A stretch of DNA of 64,000 bases from Polynucleobacter sp. AP-Elch-400A-B2 (GTDB lineage: Bacteria > Pseudomonadota > Gammaproteobacteria > Burkholderiales > Burkholderiaceae). Numbering within the stretch: position 1 is the first letter of the stretch; every line of letters starts with the position of its first letter. The notes below the pieces were generated by a model. That model made no database searches. It saw only the letters and a list, made by a program, of their open reading frames with translations, and was not told the origin of the DNA. The stretch lies in assembly GCF_018688355.1 (NCBI RefSeq), contig NZ_CP061317.1, positions 540,370 through 604,369 on the forward strand, written 5' to 3'. Made by a program: the position numbers and the translations under genes. Below are positions 18,970 to 29,331 of this stretch, piece after piece.

Positions 18970-19671
18970 TTACTTGTACAGGCCTAAATTTGTAATGATT
19001 TCTAAAGTATGAGACGGAATGTGCTCGGCAATATCACTGCGAGAAGCGCTTTTCAGCTGACTCCGAAGCTTTGTGGATGAAATGTCTACTGCAAGACTGT
19101 TATCTAAGTAGATGCGGCCAAACAGGCTTTTTTCAAGAGCGTTTGCATCAATACATTGATGCTTTTCTAATAAAGCCTTCATTTCAGGGCTGATTAGGGT
19201 AGAGAGTTCATGGTGAGGTCTACTGACCACTGCGAAATTAACAAAGTCCAGTAATTGATCCCAAGACTTCCAGGACGGAAGATTAATCAGAGAGTCAGCC
19301 CCCATTAACCAAGTTATGTTGACCTGAGGCCCAAAACGCTCTCTCAGAGCTTTGGCTGTATCGATTGCATAGCTTGGGCCTGCTCGATCAATCTCGATGC
19401 GATCCACTCCAATTTGAGTAGGTATTTTTAGATACAGCAATACCCGAGCTAAATCAATGCCCGCTGCTTCAGTGAGTTCAAGACGAATTTCTGCGGGTGT
19501 GATGCCAGAGCTTTTTTGCCAGGGCTCGCCACTGGGGATAAGGAGCAAAGTATCCAGGTGCAGAAGCTTTGCAAAATGCATGGCCAGTTTAAGATGACCA
19601 AGATGTGGCGGGTCAAAAGTGCCGCCCAGAATACCAATTTTTTTTGGAGCGCCCAAATCTGCTGACATCAT
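18970..19671 (-). CDS. nadD: Nicotinate-nucleotide adenylyltransferase
   Basis: GILGGTFDPPHLGHL near residue 13 contains the nucleotidyltransferase GxFxPxHxGH motif, and DISSTKLRSQ near residue 195 is the ISSTxIR motif. The 233-residue length is typical. It converts nicotinate mononucleotide to deamido-NAD in NAD synthesis. Two adjacent ATGs begin the gene. The first directly follows the hemF stop (TAA-ATG), so translation is probably coupled. Confidence 0.94.
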   Translation of the reverse strand: MMSADLGAPKKIGILGGTFDPPHLGHLKLAMHFAKLLHLDTLLLIPSGEPWQKSSGITPAEIRLELTEAAGIDLARVLLYLKIPTQIGVDRIEIDRAGPSYAIDTAKALRERFGPQVNITWLMGADSLINLPSWKSWDQLLDFVNFAVVSRPHHELSTLISPEMKALLEKHQCIDANALEKSLFGRIYLDNSLAVDISSTKLRSQLKSASRSDIAEHIPSHTLEIITNLGLYK

Positions 19672-20607
19672 TTAGGCAAGCCAGTCGCGCGGCTTAAGGT
19701 AGTAGTCATACAGCTTTTCCTCTGGCGTACCTGGCTTTGGTTGCCAGTTGTACCACCACTGCACTACGGGTGGCATGGACATCAAAATAGATTCAGTGCG
19801 TCCACCAGAGTGCAGGCCAAAAATGGTGCCTCGGTCGAATAATAAGTTGTACTCCACATAACGACCACGACGGTATTCTTGAAACGCTTTTTCTTCGGGC
19901 GTAAAGCTGTCTTGATAACGACGCTCCACAATCGGTAAGTAAGCATTAATAAAGGCATCGCCAACAGCACGTGTCATGGCAAAGCTTTGCTCAAAACCCA
20001 GTTCATTGAAATCGTCAAAGAACACGCCACCAATACCGCGAGGCTCCTCACGATGCTTGAGATAAAAGTACTCATCGCACCATTTTTTGAATCGAGGATG
20101 TAGCTCTTTACCAAAGGGGTCTAAAGCATCTTTAGCAGTTTGATGGAAGTGTTTACAGTCCTCATCAACACCATAGTAGGGCGTAAGATCAAAACCACCC
20201 CCAAACCACCACACTGGCTCTTTATCAGGAGCTTGCGCGATAAAGCAGCGCACATTCATATGGGTGGTTGGTGCCTTGGGATTATTTGGGTGAAACACCA
20301 AGGAAACACCCATAGCCTCAAAGCTACGTCCAGCAACTTCGGGGCGATGGTGTGATGCTGAAGGAGGCATTTGATCACCGCGAACATGAGAAAAACCTAC
20401 ACCACCTTTTTCTAATATATTGCCGCCGTCTAAAGTGCAAGTGCGCCCATAACCCCGCAGCTTGCTATCTTCTGGCTTTTCCCAGGCGTCCACTACAAAG
20501 GCTTTGCCATCGACTGCACTCATTGCAGTAGTGATGCGATCTTGCAGGCCTAAAAAGTAAGCTTCTAATTCTGCAATATTAATTTGAGTCTGTTCAGTAG
20601 ATGACAA
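19672..20607 (-). CDS. hemF: Oxygen-dependent coproporphyrinogen III oxidase
   Basis: This 311-residue enzyme carries the family signatures VCFxxG-like region, [24 protein letters not shown], the His/Asp cluster HFHQTAKDA and [11 protein letters not shown]. It oxidatively decarboxylates coproporphyrinogen III to protoporphyrinogen IX using O2, which points to aerobic life. It lies between purD and nadD on the same strand, with 20 nt from purD and none to nadD. Confidence 0.96.
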   Translation of the reverse strand: MSSTEQTQINIAELEAYFLGLQDRITTAMSAVDGKAFVVDAWEKPEDSKLRGYGRTCTLDGGNILEKGGVGFSHVRGDQMPPSASHHRPEVAGRSFEAMGVSLVFHPNNPKAPTTHMNVRCFIAQAPDKEPVWWFGGGFDLTPYYGVDEDCKHFHQTAKDALDPFGKELHPRFKKWCDEYFYLKHREEPRGIGGVFFDDFNELGFEQSFAMTRAVGDAFINAYLPIVERRYQDSFTPEEKAFQEYRRGRYVEYNLLFDRGTIFGLHSGGRTESILMSMPPVVQWWYNWQPKPGTPEEKLYDYYLKPRDWLA

Positions 20608-20627
20608 GGATGAAAAGTCCTTCGTAG

Positions 20628-21911
20628 TTAGGTTTGTTTCACTGCCCGATAGCCAATATCTTTGCGATATTGCATGCCATCGAATTGGATCTGAGCAATC
20701 GCTTCATATGCTTTTTGTTGTGCACCGCGCACGGTATCCGACAAACCTACGACGCACATGACGCGACCACCAGAGGTGACTAGCTTCCCATCTTGTAACT
20801 TGGTACCGGCATGAAAAGTTAATTGATCTTCAGTATCAGTAGGGATACCCATAATCACATCGCCATTACGTGGAGTATCAGGATAGTTGTGAGCTGCCAG
20901 CACCACGCCTAGTGCAGTGCGGCGATCCCACTCTAGATCCACTTCGTTGAGTGTGCCGTCTACAGCATGATCTAGCGCATTGACGAGATCACTACGTAGG
21001 CGTGCCATGATGGGCTGTGTTTCTGGATCACCCATGCGGCAGTTAAATTCTAAAGTCTTGATCTTTCCGTCGGGAGAAATCATGAGCCCTGCATAGAGAA
21101 AGCCGGTGTATGGAATGCCATCAGCTTCCATGCCTTTAACGGTGGGCATGATGACTTCGCGTAAAGCACGTGCATGAATTTCTGGTGTAACTACTGGAGC
21201 AGGGGAGTAAGCCCCCATACCACCGGTATTGGGACCTTGATCGGCATCGAGCAAGCGCTTGTGGTCTTGACTGGTTGCTAAAGCTAAAACATGTTTGCCA
21301 TCTACAAGAACGATAAAGCTGGCTTCTTCACCAGTCAGAAATTCTTCAATGACAACGCGTGCACCGGCGTTTCCGAGTTTGTTATCGGCCAGCATCATGT
21401 CGACCGCTGCGTGGGCTTCTACCAAGTCCATTGCCACAACTACACCTTTTCCGGCAGCTAGACCATCAGCCTTGATAACAATCGGCGCTCCTTTAACATC
21501 AATGTAAGCATGTGCTTCTAATGCATTTGAAAAAGTCTGGTATTCCGCTGTCGGGATACCATGACGTTTCATGAACGCTTTAGAGAAATCTTTGGACGAC
21601 TCTAATTGAGCAGCTAGCTGAGTAGGCCCAAAGATGCGCAAGCCATTATTGCGAAAGACATCTACGATACCAGCAGCCAATGGCGCCTCAGGGCCAACTA
21701 CGGTGAGGTGAATTTTTTCACGCTTAGCAAAGTCCGCCAATTCTTGAAGGTCAGAGATCGGAAGATTTTGAATGCCAGCTGCGGTTTGTTTTGCAGTGGC
21801 CGTGCCACCATTACCCGGCGCCACATATACAGTTTGAACTTGTGGAGATTGCGCTAACTTCCATACCAATGCATGTTCACGACCACCAGAACCAATTAAA
21901 AGAATTTTCAT
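20628..21911 (-). CDS. purD: Phosphoribosylamine-glycine ligase
   Basis: This 427-residue ATP-grasp enzyme starts [19 protein letters not shown], the GARS N-terminal signature. It contains the ATP-grasp lysine region [18 protein letters not shown] and the metal-binding stretch [13 protein letters not shown], all at the expected spacing. It makes glycinamide ribonucleotide in purine synthesis. It runs in the same direction as yebC upstream (47 nt) and hemF downstream (20 nt). Confidence 0.97.
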   Translation of the reverse strand: MKILLIGSGGREHALVWKLAQSPQVQTVYVAPGNGGTATAKQTAAGIQNLPISDLQELADFAKREKIHLTVVGPEAPLAAGIVDVFRNNGLRIFGPTQLAAQLESSKDFSKAFMKRHGIPTAEYQTFSNALEAHAYIDVKGAPIVIKADGLAAGKGVVVAMDLVEAHAAVDMMLADNKLGNAGARVVIEEFLTGEEASFIVLVDGKHVLALATSQDHKRLLDADQGPNTGGMGAYSPAPVVTPEIHARALREVIMPTVKGMEADGIPYTGFLYAGLMISPDGKIKTLEFNCRMGDPETQPIMARLRSDLVNALDHAVDGTLNEVDLEWDRRTALGVVLAAHNYPDTPRNGDVIMGIPTDTEDQLTFHAGTKLQDGKLVTSGGRVMCVVGLSDTVRGAQQKAYEAIAQIQFDGMQYRKDIGYRAVKQT

Positions 21912-21958
21912 AAAGTGCTAAAAGATATATTAATAAGTAATGTTTAAAAGCTGGTCGT

Positions 21959-22678
21959 TTACAAAGAGGCGTTCGTGAATACTTCTTGAACGTCATCCAA
22001 GTTCTCAAGCGCATCTAATAGTTTTTGCATACTCTCCGCTTGATCACCTTCGAGTTCAGTTTCAGTTTCGGGGCGCATCGTTACTGTTGCTAGTTCTGCT
22101 TTTAAACCCGCCTGATTGAGTGCGTCCTGTACCTTGGGAAAATCAGGCACTGGGGTGAGCACCTCAAGCGAACCATCATCATGGGTGATGACATCTTCTG
22201 CGCCAGCATCTAGCGCGATCTCCATGAGTTGATCTTCATTGGTGCCTGGGGCAAACAACATCTGACCACAGTGTTTGAACATAAAGGCAACCGAACCTTC
22301 GGCGCCCATATTGCCACCATTTTTTGCAAATGCATGGCGTACTTCAGCAACAGTACGGGTACGGTTATCCGTTAAGCAATCAACAATGATGGCCGCACCA
22401 TTGTGACCGTAACCTTCGTAACGAATTTCTTCGTAGTTAACACCTTCTAGCGAACCTGTGCCGCGCTGAATTGCGCGCTGCACGTTGTCGTTGGGCATAT
22501 TGGCATCCTTAGCCTTATCGATCGCAAGGCGCAAACGGGGGTTCGTAGCGATATCGCCACCGCCCAATTTGGCTGCGACTGTGATTTCTTTAATAAGTTT
22601 GGTCCAAATCTTGCCGCGCTTTTCGTCTTGACGTCCTTTGCGGTGCTGAATGTTGGCCCATTTCGAATGGCCGGCCAT
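21959..22678 (-). CDS. yebC: YebC/PmpR-family protein (DUF28)
   Basis: [18 protein letters not shown] is the invariant N-terminus of the family, and the 239-residue length is standard. Family members have been described as DNA-binding regulators and, for related proteins, as factors that relieve ribosome stalling; the role here is not resolved. AAGGACTT lies upstream of the ATG, a good ribosome site. It is first in the string leading to purD and divergent from the tRNA-Leu. Confidence 0.93.
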   Translation of the reverse strand: MAGHSKWANIQHRKGRQDEKRGKIWTKLIKEITVAAKLGGGDIATNPRLRLAIDKAKDANMPNDNVQRAIQRGTGSLEGVNYEEIRYEGYGHNGAAIIVDCLTDNRTRTVAEVRHAFAKNGGNMGAEGSVAFMFKHCGQMLFAPGTNEDQLMEIALDAGAEDVITHDDGSLEVLTPVPDFPKVQDALNQAGLKAELATVTMRPETETELEGDQAESMQKLLDALENLDDVQEVFTNASL

Positions 22679-22819
22679 ACGGGTAAGTCCTTTTGAGTAA
22701 TGTGGCTTGAAGAGCCTATTTTAAGGTCTTCTGAGGCTAAGAATGGGGGCCATACAACTTTTTTGTTACACTCTCACCTCTTAGTAAGCTTCAATGCAGT
22801 ATTTCCTCTGCAAACACCT

Positions 22820-22904
22820 GCCCCGGTGATGGAATTGGTAGACGTGCCGGACTCAAAATCCGGTGCCGCAAGGCGTGGCGGTTCAAGTCCGCCCCGGGGC
22901 ACCA
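22820..22904 (+). tRNA. tRNA-Leu (anticodon CAA)
   Basis: The 85-nt sequence folds as a class II tRNA. The acceptor GCCCCGG pairs with CCGGGGC. The anticodon stem CCGGA/TCCGG encloses the loop CTCAAAA (anticodon CAA, reads UUG). A long variable arm (TGCCGCAAGGCGT) and the T-loop GTTCAAGTC follow, with CCA encoded at 22902-22904. Confidence 0.97.
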
Positions 22905-22946
22905 TCTCAAGTAGGCTGTTATTCACGCCCAGAGATGCTCTCAATA

Positions 22947-23888
22947 TTAAATCTCGTAAGTTTCTGACTCGCTATTCATCGCTTGCTCGACAATTTTTTT
23001 AGTGAGCGTGGGTGAGAATAGTTCGATGAAGGTATACACAAAAGAGCGCAAGTAAGCTCCTTGCTTAACACCTAAATGCGTCACGTTATTACCAAAGAGA
23101 TGCCCAACTTGAATGACTCGGAGGTTACGATCTCGATCTGCGTCATAAGCTAATCCCGCCACGATACCCACACCCATTCCTGTTTCTACATAGGTCTTAA
23201 TGACGTCCGCATCAATTGCCTCCAAAATAATATCGGGGCTGAGATTACGTTGTGCAAAAGCGGCATCAATCTTGCTGCGACCCGCAAATGCTTTGTCGTA
23301 GGTAATTAGCGGGTACTTCGCAATCTCCTCTAGTGTGATTGTGGATTGATTGAGGAGTGGGTGGCTTAGTGGCACCATAACGACGTGGTGCCACTGGTAG
23401 CCTGGAAGTGCCAGCACACCTGGGGTATTGGCAATTCCTTCAGTTGCTATGGCGATATCAGCACGATCCTGAGTGAGCAGCTCCGCAATTTGACCTGGGC
23501 TTCCTTGTTGAATGCTGACCCTTACCTTTGGAAAGCGTTTTGTAAATTCAGTTAGCACTTTAGGTAAGGCGTAACGAGCTTGGGTATGGGTGGTGGCAAT
23601 CACAAAGTTACCTTGGTCTTGGCTGGCAAAGTCTTTGCCCACTCTTCTTAAGGTTTCCACTTCATCCAGAATTCTCTCAATTGAGACGAGGATACGCTTG
23701 CCCGGCTCTGTAAGTGAGCGAATGCGTTTGCCGTGGCGTCGGAATATTTCTACGCCAAGTTCATCTTCCAGCTCAATAATGGCCTTGGAGACCCCGGGCT
23801 GAGACGTAAAGAGCGCCTTAGCGGCCGAAGTGAGATTAAAGTTCTGCCTGACGGCCTCACGAACAAATCGAAATTGATGCAGATTCAT
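22947..23888 (-). CDS. cysB: LysR-family regulator, CysB type
   Basis: This 313-residue LTTR begins MNLHQFRFVREAVRQNFNL and has the HTH segment AAKALFTSQPGVSKAIIELE, close to CysB/Cbl. Those proteins control sulfate assimilation and respond to N-acetylserine or sulfate. The co-inducer domain follows with the usual TTHTQARYALPKVL motif. It is alone between tRNA-Leu and lptG. An imperfect inverted repeat upstream may be its autoregulatory site. CysB versus Cbl cannot be separated by sequence alone. Confidence 0.85.
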   Translation of the reverse strand: MNLHQFRFVREAVRQNFNLTSAAKALFTSQPGVSKAIIELEDELGVEIFRRHGKRIRSLTEPGKRILVSIERILDEVETLRRVGKDFASQDQGNFVIATTHTQARYALPKVLTEFTKRFPKVRVSIQQGSPGQIAELLTQDRADIAIATEGIANTPGVLALPGYQWHHVVMVPLSHPLLNQSTITLEEIAKYPLITYDKAFAGRSKIDAAFAQRNLSPDIILEAIDADVIKTYVETGMGVGIVAGLAYDADRDRNLRVIQVGHLFGNNVTHLGVKQGAYLRSFVYTFIELFSPTLTKKIVEQAMNSESETYEI

Positions 23889-23916
23889 ATGAATTCCATT
23901 CTTTATATCAACTGCG

Positions 23917-23938
23917 ATATAGGAATCAAATTCTATAT
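23917..23938. promoter_or_regulatory. Inverted repeat upstream of cysB-like gene
   Basis: ATATAGGAA and TTCTATAT face each other across TCAAA, 29 nt upstream of the cysB-like ATG and 13 nt before the lptG stop. One arm has an extra base. The position fits an LTTR autoregulatory site, but this is inference. Confidence 0.3.
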
Positions 23939-23950
23939 GATTTTGAGGTA

Positions 23951-25105
23951 TTAAGCTCTAGATACCCAACGTAAACCTACCATCGCCAAAATGAAATACA
24001 GCAGCGGTGGCGTTAGGGCAGTCAGCAACGCTGGCCATGATCCCAAAAGCCCCACATTGGAGAAGAGGGAGTTGAAAAGCTGGAAGCTCATGCCCAGCAT
24101 GATGCCGCCAAATACCTTAATGCCAACGCTGCCTGCCCGAACCTTTAAGTAGGCAAATGGCAAGGCCAGTGCCAGCATGACAAAGATCGTAAATGGATAA
24201 ATTACTTTTTTCCAAAAGGCAATGGAGTGTCTTTGCGCATCCTGTTTGTTATCTCTTAAGTGAGAAATAAAGCGACCCAAACTAAAGATCGACATTTTTT
24301 CTGGACTGACTAAAAGTACGCTCAAAATTTGTGGCGTGACTTCAGAATCCAAACTGACAATTGGGTGCGAGAAAGTTTGCGCTGAATAGACTGGGTTTAG
24401 TGGGTCAGCCTGCTTGGTTTCTTTAAAGCGAGTTTCGGTGACATCATCCAAAATCCAAGTTCCAGTTTGATCAAAGCGTCCAGATGCAGCACTCCGAATG
24501 GAGAGTAGGCGATAGGCATCATCAAACTCATACATGCGGATATTTTTGATTCCATTATCCTGCTCAATTTTGCCAACGTTGACATAACGCACTCCTGGCC
24601 TAATTGGTCCACTACCATCCTCATCACGTAAGCGATCTTTAACCCACACCCCCGTTTTAAATTGCGAGCTATAGGACGAACCCAAAGCCTTCATACGAAG
24701 TTGATCAGATAGGTTTTCGGTGTAAGGCCCAAGCCACTCACTCATCACGAGCGTAATAATCACTAACGGTAAAGAAATCTTCGCTAGGGTAGTTAAGCCC
24801 CTACGCATATCCAAGCCAGCAATACGTAAGATGGTGAACTCAGATTGACTTGCTAGCATCGCAAATACATAGATGCTTCCAATCAAACCAGCGATGGGAA
24901 TAATTTCAGAAATGCGGCTTGGTGCTTTCAACAAAACATGCAGCAAGGCCAATGGTAAGGTGTATTGACCTTTGACTGAGCCGAGCTCGCTGAGGATGTC
25001 AAAAAATAAGAACAGTGCAACTAAGGCAAAGAGAATGAAGCCAAAAGCAACATAAATTTGCCTAGCTAAATAGCGTTCAAAAATATAGGGAAAGAGATAT
25101 TTCAT
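23951..25105 (-). CDS. lptG: LPS export ABC transporter permease LptG
   Basis: This 384-residue YjgP/YjgQ-family permease has three N-terminal and three C-terminal membrane segments around a periplasmic beta-jellyroll of about 170 residues. FERYLARQIYVAFGFILFALVALFLFFDILSELG is the LptG-type opening (in part). It forms the LptB2FG transporter that extracts LPS from the inner membrane. Its ATG overlaps the lptF stop (25102-25105), so the two permeases are translationally coupled. LptG rather than LptF is assigned by N-terminus and gene order. Confidence 0.92.
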   Translation of the reverse strand: MKYLFPYIFERYLARQIYVAFGFILFALVALFLFFDILSELGSVKGQYTLPLALLHVLLKAPSRISEIIPIAGLIGSIYVFAMLASQSEFTILRIAGLDMRRGLTTLAKISLPLVIITLVMSEWLGPYTENLSDQLRMKALGSSYSSQFKTGVWVKDRLRDEDGSGPIRPGVRYVNVGKIEQDNGIKNIRMYEFDDAYRLLSIRSAASGRFDQTGTWILDDVTETRFKETKQADPLNPVYSAQTFSHPIVSLDSEVTPQILSVLLVSPEKMSIFSLGRFISHLRDNKQDAQRHSIAFWKKVIYPFTIFVMLALALPFAYLKVRAGSVGIKVFGGIMLGMSFQLFNSLFSNVGLLGSWPALLTALTPPLLYFILAMVGLRWVSRA

Positions 25106-26217
25106 CTATTAGCCAGGAACGAAGGTAGCTGACGGCGCCACCATTTTAACGATGGATTAATACGATTACGAATCAGTAAAAAAGCGATGCCAAAAGCCAG
25201 GGTATGTATGGGCCAAGCCGCTAGCAACACATTCACCTTACCTTGCGACACAAAGTTTTGCGTGAGGTTTAAGAGGTTGCTATAAATAAGGTATATCAAT
25301 ACCGCATAAAACATTGCGGTGTAATTGCCTAGTCTTGGATTGACATAGGCAAGAGGAATTGCGATTAACACAAGTCCAAGTGCCATTAGTGGTAAACCGA
25401 TCCTCCACAGTAACTCAGCCTGATTGGGATTAACGGCCGCCGCATTGGGATCATTTATCAACTCAGATACGGATTTTTCGCGATCACGCGGCGCTGGATC
25501 GAGTGCGCTCTTGTTTTGAATCTGGGTGCTGTATTGGGCGAACTCCAGAATCCTAAAATCAGGCTGTGTTGGCATTCCTTCGTAGCGCCGGCCATTATTG
25601 AGCACGATAGATTTGCCACCACCCTGTACATTTTCAATAAATCCTGTAGAGGCAACCGCGACACTCAGGCGACCATTTTTGGTTTCTGCGGCAAAGATAT
25701 TTTTCACTTCGCTTTTGTTGACATCTAACTCTTCAATGAAAAATACGCGCTCGGCTTTGGCTGACTCTCTAAACTGGCCTGCAGCAACCATAGAGACATC
25801 ACTGCGCTGCTGAAAGCGCTGGCTAATGAGAGTGGATTCGCGGTTAGCCCAGGGCCAAACAAATAGGGCTAAGAGCGCAATCACGATGATCAGTGGCGCT
25901 GCAAAGCGCAGGATGGGTCGAATGAGGCTGGCAATACTGAGTCCGCTAGCAAACCAAACAATCATTTCTGAGTCTTTGTACCAGCGTACAAGCACCATGA
26001 GAACTGCCACAAAGAGGGAGACTGTCAAAAGAACGGCCATATAACTCAGAGTAGCTAGTGCAATGAGGACGAGCGCATCCTCTGGATTGACGGCACCATT
26101 GGCTGCAAAGCCCAAAATTCGGATAACCAGAGTAGTAATCATGATGGTTACTAGGACCAAAAAAACGCCACCAGTCGTAAAACTGAGTTCGCGGCGAAGG
26201 GCTTGGTGAAAAATCAT
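25102..26217 (-). CDS. lptF: LPS export ABC transporter permease LptF
   Basis: This 371-residue YjgP/YjgQ-family protein begins MIFHQALRRELSFTTGGVFLVLV, typical of LptF, and has the same six-helix plus periplasmic domain layout as LptG. It is the first gene of an lptF-lptG operon. It is divergent from pepA with a 118-bp control region, the same lptFG/pepA-holC arrangement known from E. coli and many betaproteobacteria. Confidence 0.93.
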   Translation of the reverse strand: MIFHQALRRELSFTTGGVFLVLVTIMITTLVIRILGFAANGAVNPEDALVLIALATLSYMAVLLTVSLFVAVLMVLVRWYKDSEMIVWFASGLSIASLIRPILRFAAPLIIVIALLALFVWPWANRESTLISQRFQQRSDVSMVAAGQFRESAKAERVFFIEELDVNKSEVKNIFAAETKNGRLSVAVASTGFIENVQGGGKSIVLNNGRRYEGMPTQPDFRILEFAQYSTQIQNKSALDPAPRDREKSVSELINDPNAAAVNPNQAELLWRIGLPLMALGLVLIAIPLAYVNPRLGNYTAMFYAVLIYLIYSNLLNLTQNFVSQGKVNVLLAAWPIHTLAFGIAFLLIRNRINPSLKWWRRQLPSFLANR

Positions 26218-26335
26218 GAATAAATGGTGAGTTCACTGTTATTGGCTCACTCAAGATGTGAACCTGCATCTCGGAGGATAATGGATAAACACCCATTTTT
26301 TCCCTTGAATTGACTTAAAAATACCTCAAGACATC

Positions 26336-27937
26336 ATGACTATCCAATTTAGCACCAAGATTTTCGCGCAAGCCGATCTGAATAACCCTAAGCAGCTCAA
26401 AGCAAGCCTAGCCACTTTATTGGCGCAGAGCTCAGACTGCTTAGTTTTGGCCTACTCAAAAGCGGACTTAGATGTTCTAGCGACCTCCAAATCTAAATCT
26501 GGACTTCTAGTCGAATTAGATCGTCTGCTTGGCGGTTCCGTTACCCATGCCAATCTCGTTGGTGACCTCGATGCTCAGCAAGCTTCTACCTGTGTGATTC
26601 GTGCTGAAAAGTCTTGGGCCGCATCTGGAGTAAAAGTAAAACGCATTCTCTTGGTGTCTTTGGGTGACATTACTCCAACTAGTGCACGTAGCCTGAACTC
26701 ATATTCAAAAATTGCGCGCGCCGCATTAAAGCAGCTCAGCGGTGGCTCCATTCAAAGTGCTTTGTGGTTTATTCCGAGTTTCGCTCTGGGCCATCGTGCG
26801 GAGTTCATTGCCGAAGAAGTGCGCTTGACCATTCAGTATGCTGGTGATCAGGCATATCGCTTTGGGGTTCGCCAACCAGCGATGAAATTCAAGGTCAAAG
26901 ATAAAGCAGATACGTTTAACCATCTTACTTTTGCAGGTAATGATGCTTGCGCTAAAGAGCTCAAGGCCGCAGTTCCAGAGGGCGCTGCAATGGTTGAGGG
27001 TATGAACTTAGCTAAGGACTTGGGTAATTTGCCTCCCAATATTTGTACGCCAACGTATTTAGGTAAGGCAGCGCAAGGCTTAAGTAAAAAGACGGGATTA
27101 AAGGTTGAGGTTTTAGGTCGCAAGCAAATTGAAGCCTTAGGTATGGGTTCATTTTTATCTGTGGCCCAAGGTTCAGATACGCCACCACAATTTATTGTGA
27201 TGCGTCACCTCGGTGGCAAAGTAGGTGAGGCTCCAATTGTGTTGGTGGGCAAGGGTATTACCTTTGATACTGGCGGTATTTCTCTTAAGCCTGGTGAGGC
27301 GATGGATGAAATGAAGTACGACATGTGCGGCGCTGCCTCTGTGATTGGCACGATGTACGCTACAGCTTTAATGAAGTTGAAAAAGAACGTCATCGGCGTG
27401 ATTCCGACTTGTGAAAATATGCCTTCCGGTAATGCCACTCGGCCTGGCGATATTGTGAAGAGTATGTCGGGACAAACGATTGAGATTCTCAATACCGATG
27501 CTGAAGGTCGTTTGATCCTGTGTGATGCCTTAACTTATGTTGAGCGCTTCAAGCCTAAAGCGGTGATTGATGTAGCCACCTTGACTGGGGCCTGCATCAT
27601 TGCCTTGGGTCATGTACATAGCGGCGTGTTCTCTGATGACGAGGGTTTAGTCAATGCACTCACGAAGGCAGGTCATGCCTCTTTAGATACTGTATGGCGT
27701 TTGCCTTTGGATGCGGCTTATCACGAACAGCTGAAATCCAATTTTGCAGATGTGGCCAATATTGGTGGACGTCCAGCAGGTAGCGTAACCGCCGCTTGTT
27801 TCTTATCGCGCTTCACCGAAAAATATAAATGGGCTCACTTAGATATCGCGGGCACTGCTTGGAAGAGTGGCGCTGCCAAAGGTTCAACTGGGCGCCCAGT
27901 TCCTTTACTTGTAAATTACTTGCTAGAGCAAAAGTAA
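26336..27937 (+). CDS. pepA: Leucyl aminopeptidase (M17)
   Basis: The N-terminal macro-like domain is followed by the M17 catalytic domain. The two-metal site is visible in VGKGITFDTGGISLKPG (Lys and Asp near 305-310), DEMKYDMCGAA and NTDAEGRLILCDAL (near 386-397). The length of 533 is slightly above E. coli PepA (503). It removes N-terminal residues from peptides; E. coli PepA also binds DNA, which cannot be judged here. It is followed after 3 nt by holC, as in E. coli. Confidence 0.95.
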   Translation: MTIQFSTKIFAQADLNNPKQLKASLATLLAQSSDCLVLAYSKADLDVLATSKSKSGLLVELDRLLGGSVTHANLVGDLDAQQASTCVIRAEKSWAASGVKVKRILLVSLGDITPTSARSLNSYSKIARAALKQLSGGSIQSALWFIPSFALGHRAEFIAEEVRLTIQYAGDQAYRFGVRQPAMKFKVKDKADTFNHLTFAGNDACAKELKAAVPEGAAMVEGMNLAKDLGNLPPNICTPTYLGKAAQGLSKKTGLKVEVLGRKQIEALGMGSFLSVAQGSDTPPQFIVMRHLGGKVGEAPIVLVGKGITFDTGGISLKPGEAMDEMKYDMCGAASVIGTMYATALMKLKKNVIGVIPTCENMPSGNATRPGDIVKSMSGQTIEILNTDAEGRLILCDALTYVERFKPKAVIDVATLTGACIIALGHVHSGVFSDDEGLVNALTKAGHASLDTVWRLPLDAAYHEQLKSNFADVANIGGRPAGSVTAACFLSRFTEKYKWAHLDIAGTAWKSGAAKGSTGRPVPLLVNYLLEQK

Positions 27938-27940
27938 TTC

Positions 27941-28405
27941 ATGGCTCGGATTGATTTTCATAGCAACGTGAGCGATAAGCTGGAATACGCTTGCCGCTTA
28001 ACGCGCAAGATCTGGAGTGCCGCAGCTGTTGGCGAGCCTGTTCGCAATATCGTGATGGTGGGCGAGAAAGCGGATCTCAAAAAGTTAGATGAACTGCTGT
28101 GGGCATTTAGTGCAACGGATTTTTTGCCCCATTGCTTGATTGAAGATGAAACAGCAATCGATACACCTATTTTGCTGACAGATGATTTTCTGTCACCTGC
28201 TTTGTCTCATCTTCCTCATGCAGATGTGCTGATTCATTTAGGAATGCGTATGCCGTCTGATGTTCCAGCTTTACTTGCTCGCTTCCCTCGTATCGTTGAG
28301 GTTGTGACTGTTGATGAATCTGAGCGCCTTGCTGGTCGTGAGCGCTATAAAGCCTATCGTGACTTAGGTCACGAATTGCATAACTTCGATCAATCTAAAG
28401 CGTAA
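27941..28405 (+). CDS. holC: DNA polymerase III subunit chi
   Basis: This 154-residue protein aligns in order with Hol[44 protein letters not shown] and a C-terminal [16 protein letters not shown]. Chi links the clamp loader to SSB. It is placed between pepA and lgt with minimal gaps; the lgt ATG shares its stop codon's last base (TAATG). The family is weakly conserved, but the pepA-holC context is strong support. Confidence 0.9.
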   Translation: MARIDFHSNVSDKLEYACRLTRKIWSAAAVGEPVRNIVMVGEKADLKKLDELLWAFSATDFLPHCLIEDETAIDTPILLTDDFLSPALSHLPHADVLIHLGMRMPSDVPALLARFPRIVEVVTVDESERLAGRERYKAYRDLGHELHNFDQSKA

Positions 28406-29202
28406 TGTTGATTCATCCTGAATTTGATCCTGCCGTAATCCGAATTGGTTCATTTGCCATCCACTGGTATGGCTTGATGTATCTCTTAGCGTTTGCTCAA
28501 TTTTTATTGCTGGGTCGTTTGCGCATACGCACTCCGCGATATCAATCTTTAGGGTGGTCATATAAAGACCTTGAGGATCTTTTGTTTGTTGGCGTCTTAG
28601 GCGTAGTGCTTGGTGGACGTTTGGGTTACACCCTGTTTTATATGCCAGGCTACTATTTCGCAAATCCTCTGAGCATCTTTAAGATTTGGGAAGGTGGCAT
28701 GTCTTTTCATGGTGGGCTCCTGGGTGTCTTGCTTGCTTTGCTCTGGTTCGCCTATCGTCGCAAGGTTTCATTCTTTGTTGTCAGTGATTTAGTTGCGCCA
28801 CTAGTTCCATTTGGCTTAGCGTTTGGTCGCTTGGGTAATTTTATTAATGGCGAGCTATGGGGAAGGCCGACGGACTTGCCTTGGGCTATGGTTTTCCCAA
28901 TGGTGGACTCTATTCCCCGTCATCCCTCCCAGATCTACCAGTTTCTGGGCGAAGGCATTTGCCTGGGCATCATTCTTTGGATTTATTCCAGCAAGCCGCG
29001 CAGAGTAGGGCAGATTTCAGGCTTATTTTTGTTGGGTTATGGTGTTTGCCGCTTCTTGGCGGAATTTGCTCGAGAGCCTGACGCCTTCTTGGGGCTCCTA
29101 GGCCTAGGTCTTTCTATGGGTCAGTGGCTTTCTGTTCCCATGATCGTTTTCGGAATTTACCTTATAGTGAGAGTAAATACGAAAACAGGCACTTATCAGT
29201 AG
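28405..29202 (+). CDS. lgt: Prolipoprotein diacylglyceryl transferase
   Basis: This polytopic 265-residue membrane protein begins with the Lgt motif [17 protein letters not shown]. It contains [13 protein letters not shown] and [10 protein letters not shown] segments and the signature [16 protein letters not shown] near residues 141-156, which includes the essential arginine. It transfers diacylglycerol to the lipobox cysteine of prolipoproteins. It overlaps holC by one base and is followed by a 24-bp palindrome before the malonate genes. Confidence 0.95.
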   Translation: MLIHPEFDPAVIRIGSFAIHWYGLMYLLAFAQFLLLGRLRIRTPRYQSLGWSYKDLEDLLFVGVLGVVLGGRLGYTLFYMPGYYFANPLSIFKIWEGGMSFHGGLLGVLLALLWFAYRRKVSFFVVSDLVAPLVPFGLAFGRLGNFINGELWGRPTDLPWAMVFPMVDSIPRHPSQIYQFLGEGICLGIILWIYSSKPRRVGQISGLFLLGYGVCRFLAEFAREPDAFLGLLGLGLSMGQWLSVPMIVFGIYLIVRVNTKTGTYQ

Positions 29203-29230
29203 TTAAAAATCCGATTTTCTGGGTCTTTTG

Positions 29231-29254
29231 TAGTTAATTTCTCAAAATTAACTA
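29231..29254. promoter_or_regulatory. Perfect 10-bp inverted repeat upstream of the malonate operon
   Basis: TAGTTAATTT at 29231-29240 and AAATTAACTA at 29245-29254 are exact reverse complements separated by CTCA. It is AT-rich and not followed by a T-run, so an operator is more likely than a terminator of lgt. It lies 77 bp before the decarboxylase ATG. Confidence 0.5.
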
Positions 29255-29331
29255 GATATCTCGGAAATGTATTGAATTTTGACTGATTCTGCCTAATTTC
29301 AGACTATCTCTACCTCAATCGAAAGAAATCC